DNA of 64,000 nucleotides. Origin: Lysobacteraceae bacterium. Its GTDB lineage: Bacteria > Pseudomonadota > Gammaproteobacteria > Xanthomonadales > Xanthomonadaceae. The stretch's first letter is position 1. Each line of letters opens with the position of its first letter. Positions 22,188 through 30,894 of this stretch are shown here, one piece after another. A program made the translations under genes and the position numbers. Below the pieces are notes generated by a model. The model saw only the letters and a list, made by a program, of their open reading frames with translations, was not told the origin of the DNA and did not search any database. The stretch spans positions 372,001 to 436,000 of the forward strand of contig SCUI01000010.1 in NCBI GenBank assembly GCA_004297225.1. Direction: 5' to 3'.

Positions 22188-22862
22188 TCAGACCCAGCCG
22201 CGGGAGGCGAGCGAGACCGGGGCGCCGTCGCCGATCACGAAGTGGTCGAGCAGGCGGATGTCGACCAGGGCGAGGGCCTGCTTCAGGCGCGCCGTCACCG
22301 CGCGGTCGGCGGCGCTGGGCTCGGCACTGCCGCTGGGATGGTTGTGGCCGACGATGACCGCAGCCGCGTTGCAGGCCAGCGCCCGGCGCACGACTTCCCG
22401 CGGATGCACCTCGGCGCCGTCCACCGTGCCGCGGAACAGCTCCTCGAAGGCCAGCGAGCGGTGGCGCGTGTCCAGGAACAGCGCGGCGAAGACCTCGCAC
22501 GGATGGCCGCGCAGGCGCTGCGCGAAGTAACGCCCGGCGGCGCCCGGGTCGGTGAGCGCTTCGCCGCGTTCCAGGCCCGCGGCGAGGAAGCGGTCGCACA
22601 GTTCCAGTGCCGCCGACAATTGGCAGGCCCGTGCCGGGCCGAGCCCGGGCAATGCCGCGAGCTCGCCGGGCGTGCGCTCGAGCAACGCGCGCAGCGGGCC
22701 GTGCGCGGCCAGCAGCGCGCGCGCCGTGGCCACCGCGTCCTGCCCGCGCAGGCCCGAGCCGAGGAAGATCGCCAGCAGTTCCGCATCCGAAAGCGCGCCG
22801 GCGCCGCGGGCGACCATCTTCTCGCGGGGACGTTCGTTGGCGGGCCAGTCGCGGATGAGCAT
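22188..22862 (-). CDS. radC: RadC family JAB/MPN-domain protein
   Basis: A 224-residue protein with an N-terminal helix-hairpin-helix region ([21 protein letters not shown]) and a C-terminal JAB1/MPN fold. The metal motif is complete: HNHPSG followed by the SAADRAVT serine/aspartate block, plus the upstream glutamate in the VHPREV region. Despite the historical name no DNA-repair role is established. The start [11 protein letters not shown] fits the family, but the 50 bases upstream on this strand are a pyrimidine-rich heptamer array with no Shine-Dalgarno. It is divergent from coaC. Confidence 0.9.
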   Translation of the reverse strand: MLIRDWPANERPREKMVARGAGALSDAELLAIFLGSGLRGQDAVATARALLAAHGPLRALLERTPGELAALPGLGPARACQLSAALELCDRFLAAGLERGEALTDPGAAGRYFAQRLRGHPCEVFAALFLDTRHRSLAFEELFRGTVDGAEVHPREVVRRALACNAAAVIVGHNHPSGSAEPSAADRAVTARLKQALALVDIRLLDHFVIGDGAPVSLASRGWV

Positions 22863-22863
22863 G

Positions 22864-22906
22864 GGAGATGGGAAGCGGGAACGGGGAATGGGGAACGGGG
22901 AATGGG
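22864..22906. repeat. Short degenerate heptamer array (GGGGAAC/T)
   Basis: Tandem copies of GGGGAAC, GGGGAAT and variants run from just upstream of the radC start. A similar run is at 58624-58651. Such runs are frequent in intergenic DNA of xanthomonads. Here it occupies the radC leader and would leave the radC mRNA without a purine-rich ribosome site. Confidence 0.6.
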
Positions 22907-22981
22907 ATCAGCTTCGCGACTTGGGGCGCAGCGTGCAGTCGGGGGGAACGGGGGCTTCGGGTAAGCTAGGCGGCGCAGTGG

Positions 22982-23578
22982 ATGTCAGGAAGTTCCGGCG
23001 ACATGAACGCGGGCGGATCGACCACGGAACAGGGCCTCGCCGGCCGGCGGGTGCTGCTGTGCGTGTGCGGCGGGATCGCCGCCTACAAGTCGGTCGAACT
23101 GGTGCGGCGCCTGCGCGATGCGGGTGCCGACGTCCAGGTGGCGATGACCGACGCCGCGCAGCGCTTCGTCACCGCGCAAAGCTTCCAGGCCGTTTCCCAC
23201 CGGCTGGTGCGCACGACGCTGTGGGACGCGGCCGCCGAAGCGGCGATGGGCCACCTCGAGCTGGCGCGCTGGGCGCAACTGGTCCTGGTGGCGCCGGCCA
23301 CCGCCAACACCATCGCCAAGCTGGCCCATGGCCTGGCCGACGACCTGGTCAGCACCCTGTGCCTGGCCACCGACGCACCGCTGGCGATCGCGCCGGCGAT
23401 GAACCACCGCATGTGGCGGCATCCCGCGACCCAGGCGAACGTCGCGGCGCTGGTTGCGCGCGGCGTCCGCGTGATCGGTCCCGACGACGGCCCGCTCGCC
23501 GAGGGCGAATCCGGCCCCGGCCGCCTGCGCGAGCCGCTGGCGATCGTGCGCGAACTGGCCACGGTCGCGGCGCAGTGA
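22982..23578 (+). CDS. coaC: Phosphopantothenoylcysteine decarboxylase (CoaC half of a split CoaBC)
   Basis: A 198-residue flavoprotein of the HFCD family that decarboxylates phosphopantothenoylcysteine in coenzyme A synthesis. FMN-contact motif GGIAAYKSVEL is at 30-40, the catalytic histidine in HLELARWA at 91, APATANT at about 104, and the PAMN-HRMW motif at 138-145. By eye the position of the E. coli active-site cysteine 158 is glutamate here (LAEGESGPGRL). In most bacteria this domain is fused to CoaB; here the frame ends at 23578 and the CoaB frame begins at an overlapping GTG. A second ATG at 23003 is an alternative start. Confidence 0.88.
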   Translation: MSGSSGDMNAGGSTTEQGLAGRRVLLCVCGGIAAYKSVELVRRLRDAGADVQVAMTDAAQRFVTAQSFQAVSHRLVRTTLWDAAAEAAMGHLELARWAQLVLVAPATANTIAKLAHGLADDLVSTLCLATDAPLAIAPAMNHRMWRHPATQANVAALVARGVRVIGPDDGPLAEGESGPGRLREPLAIVRELATVAAQ

Positions 23579-24231
23579 CCGCGTCGTCCCTCGCCGGCCG
23601 GCGGATCGTGGTGAGCGCCGGGCCGACATTCGAGGATCTGGATCCCGTCCGCTTCATCGGCAACCGCAGCAGCGGCCGCATGGGCTTCGCGATCGCCGCC
23701 GCCGCCGCGCGGCGTGGCGCCGACACCGTGCTGGTGGCCGGGCCAGTGCAGCTGGCCACGCCCGCCGGCGTGCACCGCGTGGACGTGCGCTCGGCGGCGC
23801 AACTGCGCGACGCAGTGCTTGCCGCGCTGCCCGCCGACGCCTACATCGGCGCGGCCGCCGTCGCCGACTGGACCCCGCGCGCCGCCGCCGCGCGCAAGCT
23901 GAAAAAGCGCGACGGCGAGGACACCCTCACCCTGGAGCTCGTGCGCACGCCCGACGTGCTGGCGGAAGTGGCCGCGCATCCGCGCCGGCCGCGGCGGGTG
24001 GTCGGCTTCGCCGCCGAGACCGAGGACCTGGAAGCCAATGCGCGCGCGAAGCTGCACGCCAAGGGCGTGGACCTGGTCGCCGGCAACCTGGTGGGCATCG
24101 CCGGCGGCGGATTCGAATCCGAGCGCAATGCGCTGCTGGTGGTCGGCCATGACGGCGTGCACGCATTGGGCCCGGACACCAAGACGGTGCTGGCCGGGCA
24201 ATTGCTCGATCTCGTCGCACGAGGCTGGTGA
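23575..24231 (+). CDS. coaB: Phosphopantothenate-cysteine ligase (CoaB half of a split CoaBC)
   Basis: A 218-residue protein equal to the C-terminal domain of bifunctional CoaBC, which joins cysteine to 4'-phosphopantothenate using CTP. The nucleotide motif [25 protein letters not shown] contains the conserved asparagine, AAVADWTP is intact, and the KLKK block carries the catalytic lysine. It begins at GTG 23575, in the -1 frame relative to coaC, with a GTGA overlap, so reinitiation or frameshifting would couple the two products. The junction falls in the natural interdomain linker. Its stop overlaps the dut start (TGATG). Confidence 0.88.
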   Translation: MTASSLAGRRIVVSAGPTFEDLDPVRFIGNRSSGRMGFAIAAAAARRGADTVLVAGPVQLATPAGVHRVDVRSAAQLRDAVLAALPADAYIGAAAVADWTPRAAAARKLKKRDGEDTLTLELVRTPDVLAEVAAHPRRPRRVVGFAAETEDLEANARAKLHAKGVDLVAGNLVGIAGGGFESERNALLVVGHDGVHALGPDTKTVLAGQLLDLVARGW

Positions 24232-24701
24232 TGGAAGGACGCATGGAACACGCCTTGCAGGTGAAGCTGCTGGATCCGCGCTGGGGCGGCGAATGGCCGC
24301 TGCCCGCCTACGCGACGGCGGGCAGCGCCGCGCTCGACTTGCGCGCGGCGCTGGACGCGCCGCTGGTGCTGGCCCCCGGCGATGCCGCGCTGGTGCCTTC
24401 GGGGCTGGCGATCCACATCGCCGATCCGGGCCTGTGCGCGCTGGTGCTGCCGCGCTCGGGCCTGGGCCATCGCCACGGCATCGTCATGGGCAACGGCACC
24501 GGCCTGATCGACGCCGACTACCAGGGTCCGTTGCTGATCAGCACCTGGAACCGCGGCACCGAGCCCTTCACGATCGCCCCGGGCGACCGCATCGCCCAGT
24601 TGCTGCTGCTGCCGCTGCAGCGCGCCGCGCTGCAAGTAGTGGATACTTTCGAACACAGTTCTCGCGGCGCCGGCGGCTTCGGCCATACCGGCGTGCGCTG
24701 A
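24231..24701 (+). CDS. dut: dUTP diphosphatase
   Basis: A 156-residue trimeric dUTPase that hydrolyses dUTP to dUMP and pyrophosphate. All five family motifs are visible: [46 protein letters not shown] and the C-terminal [11 protein letters not shown] that closes over the substrate. The ATG at 24231 follows GAGG with 6-base spacing; a second ATG at 24243 ([13 protein letters not shown]) is also plausible. The coaBC-dut-PMM/PGM gene order is common in Pseudomonas and Xanthomonas relatives. Confidence 0.95.
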   Translation: MEGRMEHALQVKLLDPRWGGEWPLPAYATAGSAALDLRAALDAPLVLAPGDAALVPSGLAIHIADPGLCALVLPRSGLGHRHGIVMGNGTGLIDADYQGPLLISTWNRGTEPFTIAPGDRIAQLLLLPLQRAALQVVDTFEHSSRGAGGFGHTGVR

Positions 24702-24715
24702 AGGGGAGAAACACC

Positions 24716-27082
24716 GTGACCGATCGCCCGCGCCTCCATGTCTCCGCCGCGCAGTTGCGGCCCTTGCTGCCGCTGCTCGCCGGGCTGCTGGTGGCCGTGG
24801 CGACATGGCTGGCCTGGACCGGCTTCCAGCAAAGCCGCGACGCGCAACGCAGCGGGGCGCTGGGACAGGCACGCGACCAGGTGGTGCAGGGCACCTCGCG
24901 TGCGCTGCTGGCACAGGCCGACTCGATGCAGAAGGGCCTGGCGGCGCCGGAAGTGCAGGCGGCGCTGGCCAGCGGCGACCTCGATGGCGCCGCCACGCAG
25001 CTCAAGGCCGTGCTCCAGCGCGCCGACAGCGTCGAATTCCTGCCTACCGACCTGGATGCGGCCTACGCGGCCTTGCCCGAGGGCAGCTTCGGGCGCCTCG
25101 CGGTGTCCGAGGCCGCGCTGGCCGAAGGCGGCGCGGTCTCGAGGATCGTCAAGGACGACGGCATCCATCTCGCGGTCGCCGCCCCGGTGCTGGCCGGCGA
25201 GCGCCTGGTCGCGGTCGCCTACGCCCGCCTGCCGCTGGCGCTGGCGACCACCGCCCTGCAGGCCGCCGAACTGGGCGGCGGCACCTACCTGGCGTTGCGC
25301 CAGGGCAACTTCACCCTGGCCGAACGCGGCAACGTGGCGCTGGTCGACAGCGCCGAATACCTGTCGGCGCCGATCGAAGGCACCGGGCTGCGCGTGGCCG
25401 CGGCGGTGCCCGAGGAAACCGAGGGGGCCTTCGGCCTGGGCGCGATGGCGTCGTTCATCGCCGCGGGCGTGCTGGTGCTGGTGGCGATCGGGGCGTGGTT
25501 CGCATGGCGGCGCAAGCCCGGCGAGGCCGGCGACGACGAGGCGGCGCCCAGCGAACTCACCATGGCCGAAGCGCTGGAGCAGGGATCCGCACAGGCTGCG
25601 CCCGCCGCTGGCGGCAGCACCGCGGCGAGCCCGATGGCCGCCGCGACCGGCGCGGTGGCCGCGGGCGCCACGGCCGCGGCAGCGGCCGCCACGGGCGGCG
25701 GCCTGCCGGTGGATCCGGGCATCTTCCGCGCGTACGACATCCGCGGCGTGCTCGGCAAGACCCTGGATGCCGGCGTCGCCGAACTGATCGGCCGCGCGAT
25801 CGGCTCGCTGATGCAGGAACAGGGCGCCAACGACATCGTCGTCGGCCGCGATGGCCGCCTTTCGGGCCCGGACCTGGTCGCCGGCCTCACCGAGGGCCTG
25901 CGCAAGGCCGGGCGCAATGTCATCGACATCGGCATGGTGCCGACGCCGGTGGTGTATTTCGCCACCTACCACCTGCACACCGGCTGCGGCGTCGCCGTCA
26001 CCGGCAGCCACAATCCGCCGGATTACAACGGCTTCAAGATCATGGTCGGCGGCAAGACCCTGTCCGGCGAGGCGATCACCGACTTGTACGAACGCATCGC
26101 CCAGGATCGACTGCACCTGGCCGAAAGCCGCGGCACCCTCGCCCAGCGCGACGTCAGCGACGACTACATCGCGCGCATCGCCTCCGACGTGCAGGTCGAC
26201 CGCCCGATCAAGGTCGTCGTGGACGCGGGCAACGGCGTCGCCGGCGAACTCGGTCCGCGCGTGCTGCAGGCGATCGGCGCGCAGGTGGTGCCGCTGTACT
26301 GCGAGATCGACGGTACCTTCCCCAACCACCATCCCGACCCGAGCGAGCCGCACAACCTCGAGGACCTGATCGCACGCGTGCAGGCGGAGGATGCCGAGGT
26401 CGGCATCGCCTTCGACGGCGACGGCGACCGCCTTGGCGTGGTCACGCGCGACGGCCGCATCGTCTTCCCCGACCGGCTGCTGATGCTGTTCGCGGCCGAC
26501 GTGCTGGAGCGCAACCCGGGCGCGGTGATCGTCTACGACGTCAAGTGCAGTGGCCGCCTGCAGCAGCACATCCTGCGCCACGGCGGCAGCCCACTGATGT
26601 GGCGCACGGGCCATTCGCTGATCAAGACCAAGATGCGCGAAGTGGAGGCCGAGCTCGCCGGCGAGATGAGCGGCCATTTCTTCTTCGCCGAGCGCTGGTA
26701 CGGTTTCGACGACGGCCTGTACGCGGCCGCGCGACTGCTGGAGATCCTGACGCAGCAGGCCGAATCGCCGACGTTCGTGCTCAACTCGTTGCCCGACGGC
26801 GTCTCCACCCCGGAAATCAAGGTGCCGGCCCCGGGCGAGGATCCGCACGGCTTCGTCGATCGCTTCCGCGCGACCGCCAGCTTCGAGGGCGCGCGCACAT
26901 CGACCATCGACGGGCTGCGCGTGGACTGGCCGGACGGTTGGGGGCTGGTGCGCGCGTCCAACACCACGCCGGTGCTGGTGATGCGGTTCGATGCCGAATC
27001 CGGGGAAGCGCTGGCGCGGATCCAGGGCGAGTTCAAGCGCCAGTTGCTGGCGATCGAGCCGGGGCTGGCGCTGCCCTTCTGA
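24716..27082 (+). CDS. Membrane-anchored phosphomannomutase/phosphoglucomutase (long AlgC/XanA type)
   Basis: A 788-residue protein in two parts. Residues 1-265 hold two membrane helices (about 17-35 and 242-264) flanking a periplasmic sensor-like domain; an Ala-rich linker (about 285-328) joins it to an alpha-D-phosphohexomutase from about 332. The catalytic phosphoserine is S431 in VAVTGSHNPPDYNGFK, the metal loop is FDGDGDR, the sugar-specificity loop GEMSGHFFF, and the phosphate loop RASNTTPVL. The catalytic part interconverts mannose/glucose 1- and 6-phosphates for GDP-mannose and UDP-glucose, hence exopolysaccharide and LPS. Classical XanA and AlgC lack the N-terminal part. The GTG start follows GGGGAGA. 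Confidence 0.92.
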   Translation: MTDRPRLHVSAAQLRPLLPLLAGLLVAVATWLAWTGFQQSRDAQRSGALGQARDQVVQGTSRALLAQADSMQKGLAAPEVQAALASGDLDGAATQLKAVLQRADSVEFLPTDLDAAYAALPEGSFGRLAVSEAALAEGGAVSRIVKDDGIHLAVAAPVLAGERLVAVAYARLPLALATTALQAAELGGGTYLALRQGNFTLAERGNVALVDSAEYLSAPIEGTGLRVAAAVPEETEGAFGLGAMASFIAAGVLVLVAIGAWFAWRRKPGEAGDDEAAPSELTMAEALEQGSAQAAPAAGGSTAASPMAAATGAVAAGATAAAAAATGGGLPVDPGIFRAYDIRGVLGKTLDAGVAELIGRAIGSLMQEQGANDIVVGRDGRLSGPDLVAGLTEGLRKAGRNVIDIGMVPTPVVYFATYHLHTGCGVAVTGSHNPPDYNGFKIMVGGKTLSGEAITDLYERIAQDRLHLAESRGTLAQRDVSDDYIARIASDVQVDRPIKVVVDAGNGVAGELGPRVLQAIGAQVVPLYCEIDGTFPNHHPDPSEPHNLEDLIARVQAEDAEVGIAFDGDGDRLGVVTRDGRIVFPDRLLMLFAADVLERNPGAVIVYDVKCSGRLQQHILRHGGSPLMWRTGHSLIKTKMREVEAELAGEMSGHFFFAERWYGFDDGLYAAARLLEILTQQAESPTFVLNSLPDGVSTPEIKVPAPGEDPHGFVDRFRATASFEGARTSTIDGLRVDWPDGWGLVRASNTTPVLVMRFDAESGEALARIQGEFKRQLLAIEPGLALPF

Positions 27083-27094
27083 TCGGGCAGCGGG

Positions 27095-27730
27095 TCACTC
27101 GGGGCGCGGGTTCTTCAGCGCGTTGTAGCGCGCCAGAGCGTCGGCCAGTTCGGCGTCGAGGCTGGCGCGGTCGGCGCGTTGCTCGAGGATGATGCGCTGC
27201 TGCTTGCCCAGCTCGACGTGCTGCGAACGCACGTTGGCGAGCAGGTTCTCCGGCACCGGGCGCCCGGCCAGTTGCAGGTTGTTGGCCTGGTCGAGCAGCA
27301 CCACGAGGCTGCGGCGCAGGTTGGATTCGGCCATCGCCGAGGCCTTCAGCGCGTCGTCCAGCAGCGAAGTGCGTTCGCCGTAGGCGCGGCGCAGGTCGGC
27401 TTCGGTCGCGTACGACTCCACCATCGCCAGGTCGCGGCGCTGCTGCTCGGCCTTCGCCTTGGCGTCGGCTTGCGCGCGGGCCTCGGCGGCGGTCGCGGCG
27501 GCGCGTTCCTCGGCGGTCAGCGCACGGCCGACCTGGCCGGTCTGCTGGCCGCTGGCGGCGTTGATTTCGGTGCGCGCCAGGTCGGTGGCGCCCGGCGGCA
27601 GCGTGTCGCCGCAGGTGCGGTTGCCGTTGGCGTCGTTCCAGCAATACAGCTTCTTGGCCCTGGTCTGGGCGTCGGCCGGCGCGGCGAGCGCGCACAGCAA
27701 CGCCAGCGCGATGGCGGTCCTGAAGATCAT
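27095..27730 (-). CDS. DUF4124-domain exported protein
   Basis: A 211-residue exported protein of unknown function. It has a signal peptide (MIFRTAIALALLCALAAPADA), then a short DUF4124-like block KLYCWNDANGNRTCGDTLPPG with two cysteines that probably form a disulfide, then a long alpha-helical, alanine/glutamine-rich region with coiled-coil character. The ATG overlaps the pyrE stop (ATGA), so it is made with PyrE although no functional link is evident. Confidence 0.8.
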   Translation of the reverse strand: MIFRTAIALALLCALAAPADAQTRAKKLYCWNDANGNRTCGDTLPPGATDLARTEINAASGQQTGQVGRALTAEERAAATAAEARAQADAKAKAEQQRRDLAMVESYATEADLRRAYGERTSLLDDALKASAMAESNLRRSLVVLLDQANNLQLAGRPVPENLLANVRSQHVELGKQQRIILEQRADRASLDAELADALARYNALKNPRPE

Positions 27731-28404
27731 GTTGCAGCCCCTGTCCTGCATCCATAACGCGCGCGGTAGGCCAGCAGCGGCTCGCGCTGGGCCACAAGGT
27801 CCGCGCTTTCGGTGGCGAACGCAAGCAGGTCGTCCAGCGTGGCCACGGCGACCACGCCGACGCCGGCGTCCTCGGCCAGGGCCCGCGTCGCCGGGCGCGG
27901 ATCCTCCGCGGAAGCCGCTTCCTGGCGGTCCAGCGCGATGGCGACCGCCACGGTGCTGCCGCCGGCGCCGGCGATGATCGCCAGCGCCTCGCGCACCGCG
28001 GTGCCGGCGGTGATCACGTCGTCCACCACCAGCACGCGCCTGCCTTCCAGCGAAGCGCCGATCAGGCTGCCGCCCTCGCCGTGGTCCTTGGCTTCCTTGC
28101 GGTTGAACGCGACCGGCAGGTCGCGACCGCGGCGCGCGTACTCGCAGGCCAGCGCCGTGGCCAGCGGGATGCCCTTGTAGGCGGGGCCGAACAGGCAATC
28201 GAAGCCGACGCCGGAGGCGTCGATCGCGTCGGCGTAGCAGCTGGCGAGCGCGGCCAGCGCCTGCCCGGAATCGAAGCGCCCGGCGTTGAAGAAATAGGGG
28301 CTCTGGCGGCCGGACTTGAGCGTGAATGCGCCGAAGCGCAGCGCTTGCACCCGCAGTGCGAGCGCCAGGAATCGGCGGCGGTGGTCGTGGTCGGCCGGGG
28401 CCAT
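27727..28404 (-). CDS. pyrE: Orotate phosphoribosyltransferase
   Basis: A 225-residue type I phosphoribosyltransferase that makes orotidine 5'-phosphate from orotate and PRPP. The PRPP loop is VLVVDDVITAGTA, the FTLKSGRQSPYFF block binds orotate, and NRKEAKDHGEGG is the catalytic flexible loop. The ATG at 28402-28404 gives the expected length; the open frame extends upstream into the xth promoter region and is not used. It is divergent from xth with 67 bases between the starts. Confidence 0.96.
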   Translation of the reverse strand: MAPADHDHRRRFLALALRVQALRFGAFTLKSGRQSPYFFNAGRFDSGQALAALASCYADAIDASGVGFDCLFGPAYKGIPLATALACEYARRGRDLPVAFNRKEAKDHGEGGSLIGASLEGRRVLVVDDVITAGTAVREALAIIAGAGGSTVAVAIALDRQEAASAEDPRPATRALAEDAGVGVVAVATLDDLLAFATESADLVAQREPLLAYRARYGCRTGAAT

Positions 28405-28471
28405 CCCGGCATTCTCCCATGCATTGCTATCATCGAGGAAACCCGCGAACCGCCGGACACCACGGGCCTTC

Positions 28472-29239
28472 ATGCGCATCATCAGCTTCAACGCCAATGG
28501 CCTGCGCTCGGCCGCCAGCAAGGGGTTCTTCGACTGGTTCGGGCAGCAGGACGCCGACCTGCTGTGCGTGCAGGAGACCAAGGCGCAGGAACACCAGCTG
28601 GCGGGTCCCGGATTCCTGCCCGAGGGCTACAAGGCCTGGTTCCGCGACGCCAGCACGAAGAAGGGTTACAGCGGCGTGGCGATCTACGCGCGGCGCGAGC
28701 CGGACGAGGTCCGCACCGCGCTGGGCTGGGACGCGTTCGACGAGGAAGGGCGATACGTGGAGGCGCGCTTCGGCAACCTCAGCGTGGTCTCGTTCTACAT
28801 TCCCTCGGGATCCTCGGGCGAGCTGCGCCAGGGCTTCAAGTTCGAGGTCATGGACTGGCTGCGGCCGATCCTCGATGGCTGGCTGGCCAGCGGTCGCGAC
28901 TACGTTCTGTGCGGTGACTGGAACATCGTCCGCAGCGAGCTCGACATCCGCAACTGGAAATCCAACCAGAAGAATTCCGGATGCCTGCCGCCCGAGCGCG
29001 ACTGGCTCAACGGGCTTTGCCACGGGCGCGGCTGGGTCGATGCGTATCGCCACCTGCATGCCGCAGGCCAGGACTACACCTGGTGGAGCAACCGCGGCGC
29101 GGCGCGGGCGAACAACGTCGGTTGGCGGATCGACTACCAGTTCGTGACCCCGTCGCTGCGCGAGCGCCTGCGCGCCTGTTCGATCGCGACGACGCCACGC
29201 TTCTCCGACCACGCACCGTTCACCGTGGACTACGCATGA
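28472..29239 (+). CDS. xth: Exodeoxyribonuclease III (Xth/ExoA family AP endonuclease)
   Basis: A 255-residue endonuclease/exonuclease/phosphatase-fold enzyme that cuts at abasic sites in base-excision repair. Catalytic motifs are QETKAQ (metal glutamate), GDWNIV (Asp and Asn), WRIDYQFVT and the terminal FSDHAPFTVDY with the Asp-His pair. Length is close to E. coli ExoIII (268). The stop overlaps the ampG start as ATGA. Confidence 0.94.
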   Translation: MRIISFNANGLRSAASKGFFDWFGQQDADLLCVQETKAQEHQLAGPGFLPEGYKAWFRDASTKKGYSGVAIYARREPDEVRTALGWDAFDEEGRYVEARFGNLSVVSFYIPSGSSGELRQGFKFEVMDWLRPILDGWLASGRDYVLCGDWNIVRSELDIRNWKSNQKNSGCLPPERDWLNGLCHGRGWVDAYRHLHAAGQDYTWWSNRGAARANNVGWRIDYQFVTPSLRERLRACSIATTPRFSDHAPFTVDYA

Positions 29240-30558
29240 GCACCGAATCGGCCAGCCTGCCGCCGCCACGGTCGTACAAGGGCTGGTCGGGCATCCGCCG
29301 CGCGTTCGGCACGCCGTCGGCGATGACGATGCTGGTCTTCGGCTTCGGTTCCGGCCTGCCGTTCCTGCTGATCGCCTCGATGACGCTGTCCACGCGCCTG
29401 CGCGACGTGGGCCTGGACCTGGGCAGCATCGGCCTGATCAGCCTGGCCAGTTTTTTCTACCTGCTCAAGTTCCTGTGGGCGCCGCTGATCGACCGCTACC
29501 CGTTTCCCTTGACCGCCTTCCTCGGCCGGCGGCGCTCGTGGCTGCTGGCGTCGCAGTTGCTGGTCGGCGCCAGCCTGGCGGCGCTGGCGTTGACGCGGCC
29601 CGACCTCGGCGTGGGCGCACTCGTGGCCTGGGTGCTGGTCGGCTCCTTCGCCGGCGCCACGCAGGACTCGGTGGTGGATGCGTACCGCATCGAAGTGGCA
29701 CCGGCGGAGGCGCAGGCGGCACTGGCGGCGACCTACACGCTGGGCTATCGCTTCGGCCTGATCGTCGGCGGCGCGGGCGCGCTGTACATCGCCGACTTCC
29801 AGGGCTGGAAGCCGTCCTACCTGTGGATGGCGGCGCTGATGCTGGTGCCGATCGCGACCACGCTGCTGGCGCGCGAACCCGAGGCGCCGGAATCGACGGT
29901 GGTGCGCCGGATCGATTTCCTGGGCGCGTTCTGGCAGCCGTTCTCCAGCTACTTCCGCAACAACGGCGTGCTGCTCGGGCTGGTGCTGCTGCTGTTCGTC
30001 GGCCTGTTCAAGTTCCCGGACCAGGTGATCGGGGTGATGGCCGGTCCGTTCTACCTCGACTCGGGCTACAGCAAGAGCGACATCGCCACCGTGTCGAAGC
30101 TGTTCGGCATCTGGATGGGCATCGCCGGCGCGTTCGCCGGCGGCGTCGCGGTGGCCGCGTTCGGCTTCCGGCGCATGCTGCTGGTCGCCGCGCTGGGCGT
30201 GGCCCTGTCGAACCTGGCGTTCCTGCTGATGGCCTACAACCCCGGCGAGATCTGGGCGTTCTACGCGGCGATCTCGGCCGACAACCTGTTCCAGGGGTTC
30301 GCGGGCGTGATCCTGATCGCCTTCATGTCGGCACTGACCGATCGCAACTTCACCGCCACCCAGTTCGCGTTGCTGGTGTCATTGGCGAACCTGCCCGGCA
30401 AGTTCGCCGGCGGCGTCTCGGGCTACTTCGTCGAGGCGACCTCGTACACGACCTTCTTCACCATCAGTGCGGCCACCGTGGTGCCGACGTTGCTGCTGCT
30501 GGCGTGGCTGTGGCGACGGATCGGCGACCGCGCACCGGGAGACAAGGGCCATGTCTGA
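29236..30558 (+). CDS. ampG: AmpG-family muropeptide permease
   Basis: A 440-residue major facilitator transporter with about 12 membrane helices. AmpG proteins import GlcNAc-anhydroMurNAc peptides for cell-wall recycling and, in some species, beta-lactamase induction. Family features are the N-terminal FGFGSGLPFLL, WAPLIDRYPFPL and GRRRSWLLASQL blocks and GATQDSVVDAYRIE. The neighbourhood fits: the next leftward operon encodes anmK and a peptidoglycan endopeptidase. No ampR/ampC pair is in the window. Confidence 0.9.
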   Translation: MSTESASLPPPRSYKGWSGIRRAFGTPSAMTMLVFGFGSGLPFLLIASMTLSTRLRDVGLDLGSIGLISLASFFYLLKFLWAPLIDRYPFPLTAFLGRRRSWLLASQLLVGASLAALALTRPDLGVGALVAWVLVGSFAGATQDSVVDAYRIEVAPAEAQAALAATYTLGYRFGLIVGGAGALYIADFQGWKPSYLWMAALMLVPIATTLLAREPEAPESTVVRRIDFLGAFWQPFSSYFRNNGVLLGLVLLLFVGLFKFPDQVIGVMAGPFYLDSGYSKSDIATVSKLFGIWMGIAGAFAGGVAVAAFGFRRMLLVAALGVALSNLAFLLMAYNPGEIWAFYAAISADNLFQGFAGVILIAFMSALTDRNFTATQFALLVSLANLPGKFAGGVSGYFVEATSYTTFFTISAATVVPTLLLLAWLWRRIGDRAPGDKGHV

Positions 30559-30799
30559 ACTCGACCTGTTGCTGGCACAACGGCTGGAGCGGCTGGCCGC
30601 CAAGCGCGGCTGGACCGAGGAGGAAGCCATGGCGCACGCGCTGGAGCGCGGGCTGATGGCGCTGGAGGCCGAAACCTCGAACGACCTCGTCGACGAGGAG
30701 GCCGAAGCCCTCAAGGCCGCGATCGCCGCCCTCGAGGAAATCCCCACCGACTCCTTCGCCGCCATCGGCAAGGCCGCGCCTCCGACCGAAGAGCTTTAG
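30551..30799 (+). CDS. Small acidic helical protein, unknown function
   Basis: An 82-residue protein predicted to be all helix, beginning MSELDLLLAQRLERLAAKRGWTEEEAMAHALERG and continuing with an acidic tail. It overlaps the end of ampG by 8 bases, so it is translated in the same message. The first half looks like a ribbon-helix-helix or antitoxin-like N-terminal helix pair, but no specific family is recognised and no toxin partner is adjacent. Confidence 0.6.
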   Translation: MSELDLLLAQRLERLAAKRGWTEEEAMAHALERGLMALEAETSNDLVDEEAEALKAAIAALEEIPTDSFAAIGKAAPPTEEL

Positions 30800-30882
30800 C
30801 CACGGATGAACACGGATGGACACCGATAAGGCAGGGCAAATTCAAAAAGCCCTATCCGTGTTTATCCGTGTTCATCCGTGGC
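30799..30882. repeat. Long inverted repeat with ATCCGTG units between convergent genes
   Basis: The two arms (about 34 bases each, GCCACGGATGAACACGGAT at the outer left, mirrored on the right) differ at about five positions and enclose a 16-base loop. It occupies nearly the whole gap between the 82-residue gene and anmK. Seven A residues follow the right arm on the plus strand, the wrong polarity for a standard terminator after a rightward transcript. See the related element at 18773-18869. Confidence 0.75.
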
Positions 30883-30894
30883 AAAAAAATCGTC

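Noticed and set aside
22864-22906. Heptamer array as a CRISPR or phase-variation tract
   Set aside because: Units are short and degenerate, have no spacers, and lie upstream of the radC start rather than inside a gene.
30551-30799. 82-residue protein as an antitoxin
   Set aside because: No toxin-like gene is adjacent and it is coupled to ampG, so the helix pattern alone is not enough.
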